Shown here in pieces: positions 19,581 through 28,517 of a stretch of 64,000 nt of DNA (within the stretch, counting starts at the first letter, position 1; each line of letters begins with the position of its first letter). The notes beneath the pieces were generated by a model, which was not told the DNA's origin, did not search any database, and worked only from the letters and a program-made list of their open reading frames with translations. The translations under genes and the position numbers were made by a program. The stretch comes from Hyphomicrobium sp. (lineage in GTDB: Bacteria; Pseudomonadota; Alphaproteobacteria; Rhizobiales; Hyphomicrobiaceae): assembly GCA_002928735.1 (NCBI GenBank), contig PERL01000010.1, positions 61,011 to 125,010 of the forward strand, given 5' to 3'.

Positions 19581-19606
19581 GGAACAATCGGCCGGTCGGC
19601 CCGGTT
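19581..19606 (+). promoter_or_regulatory. Possible EcfG promoter, 18-nt spacer
   Basis: GGAAC at 19581-19585 and GTT at 19604-19606 with 18 nt between. It faces the superoxide dismutase gene, whose ATG is about 90 bp downstream. The spacer is 1 nt longer than in the other candidates of the window and the base before GTT is G, so this is one of the weaker matches. Confidence 0.4.
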
Positions 19607-19694
19607 GAATCGGCCCCGCGTTAGCATTAAGTCCCCGAATGACCGCATTGATTGGCCACACTCTCGGTCCGCCATTAGCACAGGAAAAATGCCC

Positions 19695-20426
19695 ATGATC
19701 GAGCGCCGGACTTTCCTCCTTACCGCAGGAGCCGCGACCGCCGTTGCCGCGGGCCTGGGATCTATTGTGATGCCCGCTCTGGCCAACGACCCCGACGGTC
19801 CCTTCAAGCTGGCACCACTGCCGTACGACCCCGCCGCTCTGGAGCCCCATATCGATGCCACCACCATGGGCATCCACCACGGCAAGCACCACGCCGCCTA
19901 CGTCAAAAACCTGAACACCGCACTCGCCGGCAAAACGGACCTGGCGAGCCTCCCCCTCGAAACACTTCTGACCAAACTCAACGACGTACCCGAAGCAATC
20001 CGCACCACCGTGCGCAACAACGCCGGCGGCCACGCCAATCACACCATGTTCTGGCAGATCATGGGCGCGCCCGGCGGCCCTGGTCCCGACGGCGATCTCA
20101 AAGCCGCCATCGAGCGCGACTTTGGCGGCCTGGAAAAACTGCAGGAAACCTTGAACGCCGCCGGCGGCAAAGTCTTCGGCTCCGGCTGGGTTTTCGTCAC
20201 CGTTGAAAAGGACGGCAAACTTGCCCTCGAATCGCGCCCCAACCAGGACACGCCGCTGATGGACGGCAAGCGCGTCCTCTTCGGCAACGACGTCTGGGAA
20301 CACGCCTATTATCTTAAGTACCAGAACAAACGCGCCGACTACCTCAAAGCCTGGTGGAACGTCGCGAACTGGAAAGCAATCGCCGATCGCTACGCCGCCG
20401 CCAAGGCCGGCACGCTGACGATCTAA
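19695..20426 (+). CDS. sod: Superoxide dismutase (Fe/Mn type), exported
   Basis: A 243-aa Fe/Mn superoxide dismutase. Metal ligands are the His of IHHGKHH (about 61), His116 in GGHANHTMFW, and Asp199 and His203 in NDVWEHAYYL; FGSGWVFV is conserved. An N-terminal ERRTFLLTAG segment followed by Ala/Gly-rich hydrophobic residues is a Tat-like signal, so the enzyme is probably exported, which is unusual for this family but known. ATG at 19695 lies 9 nt after AGGA; ATG at 19689 is an alternative. A strong terminator follows. A weaker EcfG-like promoter match is upstream. Confidence 0.93.
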   Translation: MIERRTFLLTAGAATAVAAGLGSIVMPALANDPDGPFKLAPLPYDPAALEPHIDATTMGIHHGKHHAAYVKNLNTALAGKTDLASLPLETLLTKLNDVPEAIRTTVRNNAGGHANHTMFWQIMGAPGGPGPDGDLKAAIERDFGGLEKLQETLNAAGGKVFGSGWVFVTVEKDGKLALESRPNQDTPLMDGKRVLFGNDVWEHAYYLKYQNKRADYLKAWWNVANWKAIADRYAAAKAGTLTI

Positions 20427-20447
20427 TAGACCGACCTGATGAACGAC

Positions 20448-20488
20448 AAAAACGGGTTCGATCCATCACGCGGATCGAACCCGTTTTT
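20448..20488 (+). terminator. Rho-independent terminator after superoxide dismutase
   Basis: A perfect 17-bp stem (20448-20464 against 20472-20488) with a 7-nt loop, ending in TTTTT on the + strand and, being symmetric, also in a T run on the - strand. It lies 21 bp after the dismutase stop and 28 bp after the convergent small gene ends, so it probably serves both. Confidence 0.9.
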
Positions 20489-20516
20489 CTATGTGTCTAT
20501 TAATTGCCGTCGGCGG

Positions 20517-20858
20517 CTAATACTTGTCGGGTGTATTCATATCGTCGCCCGTCGTCGTTTTGCCCTTCGCGCTGGCGTCGTCATCGGTGGCCGAACTGGC
20601 ACCCTGATCAGACGTCCCATCCGGTGTCCGATCCGACGTCGTGCCGGGCTTGGGCGGCGCGGCTGTCGAGCCTGCCGGAGCAGGCGTCGTTTTATCCCGC
20701 TGCGAAAGCGGCGTTTCAGTCTTCGTTCCAGGCGTCCGGTCGCTTGTTTCGCCCGCTGCAGGTGCGGTTCCGCTCGGAGCGGTCGTCTGCGCCGACGTCA
20801 TCGCTGGACCTGCCAGAATCAATCCGGCCGCAACCGCAGTCATCTTTATCATCTTCAT
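20517..20858 (-). CDS. Small secreted Thr/Pro-rich protein
   Basis: A 113-aa protein with a signal peptide (MKMIKMTAVAAGLILAGPAMTSA) and a low-complexity mature part rich in Thr, Pro, Gly, Ala and Asp, including a repeated TSDRTP element. AAGGAGG just upstream of 20858 is a near-perfect ribosome site and decides this start. It converges on the shared terminator at 20448-20488. It is probably a disordered periplasmic protein; function is unknown. Confidence 0.8.
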   Translation of the reverse strand: MKMIKMTAVAAGLILAGPAMTSAQTTAPSGTAPAAGETSDRTPGTKTETPLSQRDKTTPAPAGSTAAPPKPGTTSDRTPDGTSDQGASSATDDDASAKGKTTTGDDMNTPDKY

Positions 20859-20963
20859 CGCAATTCCTCCTTGCGTATTGACCCCCCCTATCGATAGCGT
20901 TTCACGATTGACCGGTCCCCATCCCGGGCCGGTCAATCGCTTATTCGCGTGTCGTCCGCCCTG

Positions 20964-21317
20964 CTATGGCGTCACCGCATCGCGCGACGTATTCCCTGCC
21001 GGATTTCCGTCAGCCGGCGGCGACGGCTGAGCCGGTGTCTGATCCTGCGTCACAGGCGGCGCAGTCGGTGCATTGCCGACGTTGCGATCGCCGCGCACTG
21101 CGAATTGAGCCACTGCTGCCGCCATCACAAACAGGAACAGTAACGCCGCGAAGAATCCGATTGCGGTCCCCAATCCAACGGGCCGGCTGTCCACACGGCT
21201 GCGGATCGCTCCCGCATCGCGCCGAAAGTGATGATCGCGGTGCAGTTCATCCGGCGGAATGCTGGATTGGCCGCCTGTATCCGATCCGACAGGCCGGCTG
21301 ATAGGCAAATCGTTCAT
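20964..21317 (-). CDS. Small single-span membrane protein
   Basis: A 117-aa protein: a soluble N-terminus of about 50 residues, one membrane helix (GLGTAIGFFAALLFLFVMAA), and a Pro/Gln/Thr-rich outer tail. AAGGAG about 8 nt upstream selects ATG 21317. A promoter matching the EcfG consensus lies about 140 bp upstream. Function is unknown; the expression context suggests a stress-induced envelope protein. Confidence 0.75.
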   Translation of the reverse strand: MNDLPISRPVGSDTGGQSSIPPDELHRDHHFRRDAGAIRSRVDSRPVGLGTAIGFFAALLFLFVMAAAVAQFAVRGDRNVGNAPTAPPVTQDQTPAQPSPPADGNPAGNTSRDAVTP

Positions 21318-21760
21318 GCTGGGAACTCCTTCATAAAGCTGGGTTTCCAAGGCACGGCTACACATCGGTCACGTATCGGGCCGCGCTACGTGTGCGCACG
21401 TCGACGCGATTGGGACGTACGCAAACATGCCTGTCGCATCGTCGTGTGCCCAGAAAACGCTCTCGCTCCGGCATGGTTCCGTCGGAGCAACATGAGGGGA
21501 GCCAGCCATCGCCAAGCCGCTACAACGTGACAACGCCCCCTTACGCCGAGCAACCGGTTCAATCGGTTCACAGATAACTTCTGCAACAGGGATGAGAAGC
21601 AAGGGAGCGCAAGTGGTGCCATTAGAGCGCAAGCGCATTTAGCTGCCGCGCGCCGATCGCGTCGTCGCACCAATCGCCACTGCGCGGGGTATCAGCACAA
21701 GTGCGGCCGTTGTCTCGATCGCAGAACCCAAAAAAGCAGGCTTTGAAGAACTGGCATCAC
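21318..21760. other. Intergenic stretch, no gene seen
   Basis: 443 bp between the small membrane-protein gene and the receiver-domain gene. Apart from the EcfG-like promoter at 21456-21480, I see no convincing gene, hairpin terminator or repeat. The short open frames here lack ribosome sites and family features. Confidence 0.5.
21456..21480 (-). promoter_or_regulatory. Putative EcfG (general stress) promoter
   Basis: On the minus strand GGAAC (21480-21476), 17 nt, then GTT (21458-21456), preceded by C. This fits the established alphaproteobacterial EcfG consensus. It faces the small membrane-protein gene, whose start is about 140 bp downstream, so the leader would be long. Confidence 0.55.
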
Positions 21761-22171
21761 TCAAACCGCCGCTCGCGAATTCCGGTGCTGGGGCAGTATG
21801 CCGGTCAAAGTCTCAACGAGCAGTTCGGGCCGGCAGGGCTTTTGAAGAAAGCGCGTACCGGCAAAAACATTTTTTAACTGATCCTGTGAGTAGCCGGATA
21901 ACAAGATAAATGGCAGCCCGCTTGCCTTCAACGCGATCGCGGCGGGCGCTGCACTCACGCCAGCTAAGTTAGCATCGACAATGGCTGCATCGCAGTCGCC
22001 GCCTTCAATCAGCCCCAGAGCGTCTTCGAGGTTGGTAGCGAGGCCTGCGATCGAAAAGCCAGCGTCACGGAGGATGTCTTCGATGCCGAATGCAATCAGT
22101 GGCTCATCCTCAAGAATGAGGACGCGGATATATCCATTGTTATCGCCGGGTACCGACTGGGGAATAATCAT
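21761..22171 (-). CDS. Single-domain response regulator
   Basis: A 136-aa protein consisting only of a receiver domain. Acidic residues in LILEDEPLIA, the phosphoacceptor Asp in AAIVDANLAG, the Ser switch in ILLSGYS and the Lys in FLQKPCRP are all present. There is no output domain, so it should act by phosphotransfer or protein binding, as CheY-like or Sdr-type stress regulators do. It lies 389 bp downstream of the kai-linked HWE kinase on the same strand and may be its partner; that is inference. It lacks the sigma-like domain of PhyR. Confidence 0.88.
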   Translation of the reverse strand: MIIPQSVPGDNNGYIRVLILEDEPLIAFGIEDILRDAGFSIAGLATNLEDALGLIEGGDCDAAIVDANLAGVSAAPAAIALKASGLPFILLSGYSQDQLKNVFAGTRFLQKPCRPELLVETLTGILPQHRNSRAAV

Positions 22172-22560
22172 TTCGTCGCCTTTTCACTTTACAACGCATC
22201 GGCGATGGGGGCTGTTTGCCTTCCAACACTGTCCGCCATCAGGACCTCCAAGATGACGGCGCAGGACAACGGCCATGAACTGGTCAAGGCCGTACGATAC
22301 GTTAGCTCGGCTAACAGTGGTCGGACACTAACCGATGTTAGTCGAAATGGCAGTTTTGAAAGTTTCTGAGGCGATGCACCTGAGGCGAGGCTCGGGACCA
22401 TCCTCAGGCAGTGTTCAGCTGATTTGAAACACGGACGATCAGTCCAAGTGTGCTTTCCCGCGCGCAAATGCTACTAGTGTCCGCTGCAAGATGCCCGTCC
22501 CATATCGACAAGCCCGGCGCCCCCTATACATGCTGCGCCAACGGTTCTCGAAACCAGCAT
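22172..22560. other. Intergenic stretch, no gene seen
   Basis: 389 bp between the receiver-domain gene and the end of the HWE kinase. No coding feature or clear terminator was found. No GGAAC/GTT promoter pair faces the receiver gene. Confidence 0.5.
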
Positions 22561-24087
22561 TCATGCGCGGTTCAACTCCAGTGTGAAAGCAGCAGGCGCC
22601 GTCAAATTCCAGCAAAGACCGCTCTCCCGGTAGTTCACTTTTGCCGTACCGTGAAGGGCCGCTTCCACAATTTTTCCGATGACCGTCCTGCCGAAACCAT
22701 GATGTGAAGGAGGGATGACTGTGGGTCCTCCCTCCTCCGACCAAGACATTGAGAACTCTGTCTGTGGGGACCGCGTAATGTTCCACAAAATACGAACCCG
22801 ACCCTCGTGGTTAGAGAGTGCGCCGTATTTGCTAGCATTCGTTGCGAGCTCATGAAGAGCCATGCCAATTCCCTGAGCCGCGGCCGAGTTCAAGCGCGCG
22901 GGCGGGCCGTTGACCAGCACACGTGTACCGATCAAATCCTTAAAATGCTCGAGCTGAGCCGCCACGAGATCGGAAACTTCGACGCCTTGCCACTGACTGG
23001 CGACCAAAAGGTCCTGACATGCAGCGAGGCATCCGATGCGCTCGCACAAACGCTTAACTAAGGTTCCAGGATCGGTATGGCGAGCCGTCTGCCGCGCGAC
23101 CACTTGCACGACGCTCAGTAAGTTTTTTGAACGGTGATTGACCTCGGCCATGAGCAGGTTGTTGTTTTCCTCCGCCAGCTTTCGTTTCGTGATGTCGCGA
23201 ATGTTGCATTGAATGACGGAGCGGCCATTTTCATCGTATAGGTTGGCTACGAGTTCAACGTCCTGATGCCGCCCCCCCTGACTCACCAGCGGCAAGTCGT
23301 CGTACCGGACATGGTGCTCGCTTTTCAATCTTCGGATCATTTCTTGGCTCGCACCTTCATCTTTGAGCAGGCCGATCTCGGACAGGACTTTTCCGGCCAA
23401 CTGCTCGTGCGAGCAATCCAGCAGCTGGGTCATAAACGGGTTGGCATCGGTGATTCTGCAGGTTCCGGGATCAACCAACAAAACACCGTCCTGTGCCGCC
23501 TCAAAAAGTCGTCGATAGCGGATTTCAGAAGTTCGCAAGCGATTTTCGGCATGGAGTCGGTCGGTAATATCGCGAATAACGGCTAACACGCCGGCCCGCT
23601 GGCCGGTAGGATCGCGCAGCAAGGACATGCTCGACTCAACATTCAGCATGCGGCCGTCGCGGGTGATTTGGACATATTGACCGCACCATTATCCGTTTCG
23701 CTCCAGGGCAGCTACAGAGGCAGCCTCGGCTTCTTCATCGAGCCATTGGGATGTGAAAAAAGCATTTAATTTTCGTCCGAGTGCGGCGGACGCGCTGATG
23801 CCATATTGCATTTCGGCCGCGTTATTCAAATACGTGACGAGCCCGTCACCATCGACTGTGATTACGGCATCGCTGACCTGCGCAAGGATTTCACCGCGGA
23901 AGCGATTGGATGCGGCATCCAAGCCTTGTAGTGTGTAGATACGTGGGCCCGCAGAACCCTCCACGACGAGCGCATCGACTTCGCCGCCGCGAATTGCTTG
24001 GAGTATCTCTTCTACCTCCTCAAGTCGCACCCGTAACGTGGCGTTTTCGGCCGCAAGTCTTGATACGCTGAGAGGTTCTGTGAGCAT
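22561..24087 (-). pseudogene. PAS-PAS-HWE sensor histidine kinase, interrupted by an in-frame TAA
   Basis: A single frame of 509 codons broken once, by TAA at 23691-23689. Upstream part (24087-23692): a coiled start with RLEEVEEILQAIRGGEVDAL and the first PAS domain. Downstream part (from 23688, with a possible restart at ATG 23649): the end of PAS 1 (QITRDGRMLNVESSM), a second PAS (RYRRLFEAAQDGVLLVDP), then the HWE kinase with phospho-His in EVNHRSKNLL, the N-box HELATNASKYGALS and MSWSEEGGP. The residues on both sides of the stop read as continuous PAS, so one codon (perhaps GAA) became TAA. It starts 2 nt after the second kaiB, as the last gene of the kai operon. It may be a pseudogene, a split pair or a sequencing error. 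Confidence 0.85.
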
Positions 24088-24089
24088 AT

Positions 24090-24467
24090 CTAAGGGCTTC
24101 TCTCTGGAGGCAATTTCTCCGGCTGTGTGCTGAGTCCAAGCCCGCTCAGAATGCGTTCGGTTCGCGACATATCGCCGATAAATCGGCGCGAAGGCAGTGG
24201 CAGCTTTTTGATCAAGGTCGGGGCAGCAACAATCTGCTCTCCTTTAGCAAACGAAGGGTGCTGGGATAAGTCCACGATTTCGAGCTCGTAGCCCCCACTC
24301 ATGTAGTTCTCGCAGAGCCTCCGAAGGTTTGTGATCGCCCGCGCGGATTGTGTCGTCGCTCCTGTAATGTACAGGCATAGCACGTAGTGGACGGTGATGG
24401 GATCCACCGTGGCGGCGGTTGCCGAAACGTCTAATTCGCCTATCTCGTTGCCGTCGTTTTTCATCAC
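24090..24467 (-). CDS. kaiB: KaiB-domain protein, second copy
   Basis: A 125-aa KaiB-like protein. An N-terminal extension of about 27 residues precedes the thioredoxin-like KaiB fold: [50 protein letters not shown]. KaiB proteins bind KaiC and, in cyanobacteria, switch it into the dephosphorylating phase. The gene overlaps the first kaiB by 4 bp (ATGA), which implies translational coupling. It is more divergent than the first copy and may be a paralogue with a different partner, possibly the kinase encoded 2 nt downstream; that is inference. Confidence 0.9.
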   Translation of the reverse strand: MMKNDGNEIGELDVSATAATVDPITVHYVLCLYITGATTQSARAITNLRRLCENYMSGGYELEIVDLSQHPSFAKGEQIVAAPTLIKKLPLPSRRFIGDMSRTERILSGLGLSTQPEKLPPERSP

Positions 24468-24787
24468 CGGCTCGACCTCACCGGCTCGATGTTGAGGCCG
24501 ACCAGCACACGCTCTTCATTCGAAAGGTCGCCGATAATTTTCTTGATCGGCTCGGGAAGACGGCGCACGAGTGTCGGAACAGCAAAAATCTGGTCGCCGG
24601 CTGCCAGCTGAGGGGTCTTTGTCAGGTCGATGACCTCGATACGATACTGACCGGCCAAGTGTGTCTCGCAAATGCGTTGCAGGTTTGCGAGTGCCGTAAG
24701 CGACTTTGCTGTCTGGCCGGCAACATACAACCGCAGCTCGAACTTCGAATCTGGCCCTGGTTCAGGATCGATCAATTTAAGCGTCAT
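24464..24787 (-). CDS. kaiB: KaiB clock-type protein, first copy
   Basis: A 107-aa KaiB close to the cyanobacterial form in length and motifs: [55 protein letters not shown] and ERVLVGLNI. It overlaps kaiC by 4 bp (ATGA) and the second kaiB by 4 bp. Its likely job is to bind KaiC and regulate its phosphorylation or ATPase state in a kaiA-less timer, as described for Rhodopseudomonas-type systems. The role in this organism is inferred. Confidence 0.94.
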   Translation of the reverse strand: MTLKLIDPEPGPDSKFELRLYVAGQTAKSLTALANLQRICETHLAGQYRIEVIDLTKTPQLAAGDQIFAVPTLVRRLPEPIKKIIGDLSNEERVLVGLNIEPVRSSR

Positions 24788-26523
24788 GCCGATGACCGCT
24801 TTTCTTTTGACTGACCATTATGGCCAGTAGCGCCGCCACGCGCCTTCGCCATGGCACTGCTGTTTTGGAGCGTTGTCTTATCCTGCAACGTCTCTTGCGC
24901 AATGGCGAGCTTCACCATGGCCGCTTCCGTTTCCACTTCGATCTGCAGCGCCGCGATTTGAGCTTCAATGGCTTTTCGTTTGCCAGCAAGCACGAGCAGC
25001 TTAGCCTCATGATCCTGCTTGCGCACTTCGGCGGCGGCAAGTTCGTGCGTCTCCTGCGCCACGCGAGCGCTGCCTGTGAGTACGCCGTCGACCCCGACGT
25101 AAACATCTACCAAGTCAATTCCCTCGTCACTCAAAATAAACTCGCGCACTTGGTTCGAGTGCGCCATGCCTCGCGACTTACGCACGTAAACAGTTCGGTT
25201 GCGCTCGCCGTTGAATTCGACATTGCGCAGCAACAACCATGTATCCATGAGAGAAGACACACCAAGTTCTGAATCCTCAAGTGCCTCCTTGGCGCCTGAA
25301 TTGAGGCTGGTGAAAAGCGTAGTAATATGTTGCTGCTTTAGGAAATCGATGAGGCGCATCAGCGTGGGCTTTACCTCCGGATCATGCCGCTCAAGGGTGA
25401 GATTGCTGATCGGGTCGACAACAACAATGTCAGGGCGGAAAGCGCGCACAGCATCGTGCATCATTACCAGATGCTGCTCCAGCCCGTACAAGGTTGGGCG
25501 AGATGCATGGATCTGCAGCAAACCTTGTTTCACCCACGGATCGAGATCGATGCCGACGGAACGCATGTTCCGAATGATCTGCGAGCTCGATTCTTCGTAA
25601 GCGAAAAGCAGCGCTTTCTGACCCCGGCGGCACGCGGCATCGATAAACTTTGCGCCGATGCTGCTTTTGCCCGTGCCTGCCGACCCTGAGACAAGCACGC
25701 TGCTGCCGCAGAAGACGCCCTCTCCTCCAAGCATGTCGTCGAGGTGCGCCACCCCGGTGGGCAGACGCTCAGATGAAGCTTTATGATCGAGCTGGAGCGA
25801 CGTGATCGGGAGGACTGAGAAGCCGCGCTCGCTAATGAGAAAAGGATATTCATTTGTACCATGGGCCGTGCTGCGGTACTTCACAACGCGCAGACGCCGG
25901 GTACAGATTTGGTCGGAGATGCGTTGATCGAGGACGATTACACAGTCTGCGACGTATTCTTCTAGTCCATAGCGAGTAAGGGTAGAGCCGCCTTTTTCGC
26001 CAGTGATGACTGCTGTCATCCCGCGATCCTTCAACCAGCGAAAAAGTCGACGTAGTTCGGCGCGGAGGACTGCGTGGTTCGGAAGTCCGGCAAACAGGGC
26101 CTCAACTGTGTCGAGAACCACGCGCTTAGCACCGATAGAGTCGATGGCGTGGCCGAGCCGGATGAAAAGGCCCTCCAGATCATATTCGCCCGTCTCTTCG
26201 ATTTCACTGCGTTCGATGTGCACAAAATCGAGCAGGATCAATTTCTGCTCCACGAGATCGTCCAGATCGAAGCCGAGCGAGCGAACGTTGGTTGTCAACT
26301 CCTTGGCGTTTTCTTCGAACATCATGAAAACGCCGGGCTCGCCGAATTCCGTCGCGCCCCGCACGAGGAACTCCAAAGCAAGCATCGTCTTACCGCATCC
26401 GGCACCACCGGCGACGAGTGTAGGTCGCCCGACTGGAAATCCACCGGCGGTTATTTCGTCGAGACCTTGGATGCCCGTGGGGGCCTTAGCAAAGGTGGGC
26501 GGGCTGTCATTTAATTTTGTCAT
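24784..26523 (-). CDS. kaiC: KaiC, circadian-clock-type ATPase/kinase
   Basis: A 579-aa double-RecA-domain KaiC. The CI Walker A GGAGCGKT is at 39-46 with catalytic Glu70-Glu71; the CII Walker A GSAGTGKS is at 280-287. At the autophosphorylation site of cyanobacterial KaiC (Ser431/Thr432) this protein has Ser423-Ser424 in [11 protein letters not shown], a Ser-Ser dyad. The C-terminus (about 488-579) is not the KaiA-binding tail but a long charged coiled coil. ATG at 26523 starts the conserved region; 55 further upstream codons look non-coding. It is the first gene of kaiC-kaiB-kaiB-kinase and has an EcfG-type promoter about 65 bp upstream. No kaiA is present in the window. Confidence 0.95.
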   Translation of the reverse strand: MTKLNDSPPTFAKAPTGIQGLDEITAGGFPVGRPTLVAGGAGCGKTMLALEFLVRGATEFGEPGVFMMFEENAKELTTNVRSLGFDLDDLVEQKLILLDFVHIERSEIEETGEYDLEGLFIRLGHAIDSIGAKRVVLDTVEALFAGLPNHAVLRAELRRLFRWLKDRGMTAVITGEKGGSTLTRYGLEEYVADCVIVLDQRISDQICTRRLRVVKYRSTAHGTNEYPFLISERGFSVLPITSLQLDHKASSERLPTGVAHLDDMLGGEGVFCGSSVLVSGSAGTGKSSIGAKFIDAACRRGQKALLFAYEESSSQIIRNMRSVGIDLDPWVKQGLLQIHASRPTLYGLEQHLVMMHDAVRAFRPDIVVVDPISNLTLERHDPEVKPTLMRLIDFLKQQHITTLFTSLNSGAKEALEDSELGVSSLMDTWLLLRNVEFNGERNRTVYVRKSRGMAHSNQVREFILSDEGIDLVDVYVGVDGVLTGSARVAQETHELAAAEVRKQDHEAKLLVLAGKRKAIEAQIAALQIEVETEAAMVKLAIAQETLQDKTTLQNSSAMAKARGGATGHNGQSKEKRSSA

Positions 26524-26586
26524 GGCGCCGCTTTGAATGTAACTGGTAAACGGCTCGAATTTCAGACATTTGGAGCCCCCGGCGGA

Positions 26587-26611
26587 AACGAGACTGGGGG
26601 CAATTGGTTCC
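26587..26611 (-). promoter_or_regulatory. Putative EcfG promoter of the kai operon
   Basis: On the minus strand GGAAC (26611-26607), 17 nt, then GTT (26589-26587), preceded by C as in the consensus. The predicted start of transcription is about 55 nt before the kaiC ATG. This would place the Kai proteins under the alphaproteobacterial general stress response. The match is exact; function is inferred. Confidence 0.65.
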
Positions 26612-27226
26612 GTGCAACGTTTGTACAAGTTTCCAGGCCGGCACGATGGTATGACGCACGACGTCCAAATGCGCGAACAGAAAACCAAATGCTGAATTCG
26701 CGCATGTCTACGGACATGCGCCGCGTTCTGATGGCAAGGGAAGGATCACGGCTCGCCGCCTTCCGCGACACATTACACTAAGGGTTCCCAATCTGCTAAT
26801 CTCCCGGCTTGCCCGTTGCACAGACGTGTTGTGCACCGGCACGACGTCCGCTCGGGGCTAAAGGCGGGCTCGAGCGGCGTTCAGACGACTACCGGACCAC
26901 CTCCGTGACGGGTGGGATTCGAACACAGAGAGTTCTCACTCCTCCTCCTTTTACAGGGCAGCCTTCGTCCCAAACGCAGTCAAACCTGATCGTTGACGCG
27001 GGCGCTGCGGCTCTCAAACCATTGCTCCAATCCTCGAGCCTGAGTTGCACCGTTGCCTTAGTTGAGGGAGCGAGCAGGAGCGCTCGGCGTTGTGAGCGTT
27101 GCGCCCGCAGACGATGTATCGCGGGCGATCGCAGCATCTATTTGTTGGTTGTCGCATTTACTCCCTGAGACGTGCTCGCAGGCGCGTTGCGCCGTCTCTT
27201 TAAGCTGGCTCAAGGATATTCGCCTA
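26612..27226. other. Divergent intergenic region with a tRNA-like relic
   Basis: About 600 bp between the kai promoter and the esterase gene. No convincing gene. On the minus strand, about 26985-26905, there are pieces resembling a long-variable-arm tRNA: CTGTAAA as an anticodon-like loop, a hairpin GAGT/ACTC, and TTCGAATCCCACC like a T-arm. The T and acceptor stems do not pair properly and no CCA follows, so it is not called as a tRNA. Confidence 0.4.
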
Positions 27227-27232
27227 GTGAAG

Positions 27233-28219
27233 ATGATCAATTTGGACAATGAACTTTCCGACTTGGCACCCCCGTACGGCGCCTTCTTGACTAAGTCATT
27301 CGGCAACACGGCCGGAACATGCGCCTACAAACTCTACATCCCGAGCGGTGCCGAATTGGAACCGCGACCGCTCATCATCATGCTCCATGGGTCCAGCCAG
27401 TCCGCGGATGATTTCGCAGCCGGCACACGAATGAACTTCGCCGCAGAAACCAATTCTTGCTATGTGGCCTTTGCTGAGCAGAGCCCCTCAGCGAACAGTT
27501 TGAAATGTTGGAATTGGTTTCAGAGTAGCCATCAAGCGCGAGGTTATGGCGAGCCATCGATCATTGCAGGGCTCGTGCAGCAGATTATTAGCGAGCACAA
27601 CATTGATCCTCGGCGCATTTACGTGGCGGGGCTCTCCGCCGGAGGCGCCGCCGCGGCGGTCGTTGCGCAAGCCTACCCTGATATCTTCGCCGCGTTGGGT
27701 GTGCATTCAGGTCTGCCTTGCGGCGTCGCTCGAGATTTAACGTCCGCGTTCGCTGCGATGCAAGGCTATAGCTTCTTTACGCCCACTCAAGGTGATGCAA
27801 TTCCCACTATTGTCTTCCACGGTGACCAGGATAGGACAGTGCATCCCAGGAACGGCGCCGAAGTGGCAATCGGCGCGGCTGCGGGTGCGTCGTACGTGCG
27901 GGAGGTTGAACGTGGGACGGTACCCGGTGGGCGGAGTTACTCCCGCTCAGTTCATCGAAATCAGAGTGGGAAGCAGATGATCGAGGATTGGGTCATCCAC
28001 GGAGTGGGACACGCGTGGTCGGGCGGCAGCAACGCCGGATCGTATACAGATCCTTTAGGGCCAGACGCATCAAGAGAGATGATCCGCTTCTTCCTCGAGC
28101 ACGAACTCGACGATCAAGAAAGAAAATCCAGTGTGACCGGCGTTGGGCCCCTAAGCTCTCAAACGAAGCCAGCGCCCAAGGCGGTCGAGATGCGATTAAC
28201 AGACGGCTCGTCTCGATGA
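27233..28219 (+). CDS. PHB-depolymerase-type esterase
   Basis: A 328-aa alpha/beta hydrolase of the Esterase_PHB family. Seen: the oxyanion region IMLHGSSQSADDF, nucleophile Ser in AGLSAGGAAAA, Asp in FHGDQDRTVHP, and catalytic His in GVGHAWSGG. I see no convincing signal peptide after ATG 27233, so it may act inside the cell on short-chain poly-hydroxybutyrate or on other esters. GTG at 27227, two codons upstream, has AAGGA 10 nt before it and could be the true start. It is divergent from the kai operon. Substrate is unproven. Confidence 0.85.
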   Translation: MINLDNELSDLAPPYGAFLTKSFGNTAGTCAYKLYIPSGAELEPRPLIIMLHGSSQSADDFAAGTRMNFAAETNSCYVAFAEQSPSANSLKCWNWFQSSHQARGYGEPSIIAGLVQQIISEHNIDPRRIYVAGLSAGGAAAAVVAQAYPDIFAALGVHSGLPCGVARDLTSAFAAMQGYSFFTPTQGDAIPTIVFHGDQDRTVHPRNGAEVAIGAAAGASYVREVERGTVPGGRSYSRSVHRNQSGKQMIEDWVIHGVGHAWSGGSNAGSYTDPLGPDASREMIRFFLEHELDDQERKSSVTGVGPLSSQTKPAPKAVEMRLTDGSSR

Positions 28220-28248
28220 GCCCTCCTGCTCCTCAGCCGATCGGCAAC

Positions 28249-28273
28249 GGAACCCAAAGGATTTCCTGACGTT
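28249..28273 (+). promoter_or_regulatory. Putative EcfG promoter
   Basis: GGAAC (28249-28253), 17 nt, then GTT (28271-28273), preceded by C. It faces the DUF2380 gene, whose ATG is about 245 bp downstream. An open frame from GTG 28297 to 28500 (67 codons) lies in the leader but has no recognisable features and a poor ribosome site. Confidence 0.5.
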
Positions 28274-28517
28274 TATCCAAAGAAGATGTTCGAACCGTGC
28301 GCGGAGCCCAGTCTGCGCTCGAGTGGCTCGACAGCGTAGCACGCCGAAACAGTGCCGATCTCCATCGTAGAGTTCGATGGCCGCTAGAGAACACACCACC
28401 CGATGTTTTGGCGAAAATAAGAATCGAAAAGGCTGCGACGCGTATGACACCAGCGACGACGGCCAACGGCATGGCGAGTCAGGTGTGCGCCCGAGCGTAA
28501 CTCCACGAGGCCCCCAG

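Noticed and set aside
26533..26781. 82-codon + strand open frame upstream of kaiC
   Set aside because: It covers the kai promoter region and has no coding-like features.
28297..28500. 67-codon open frame starting with GTG downstream of an EcfG-like promoter
   Set aside because: Weak ribosome site and no recognisable pattern; left as part of a long leader of the DUF2380 gene.
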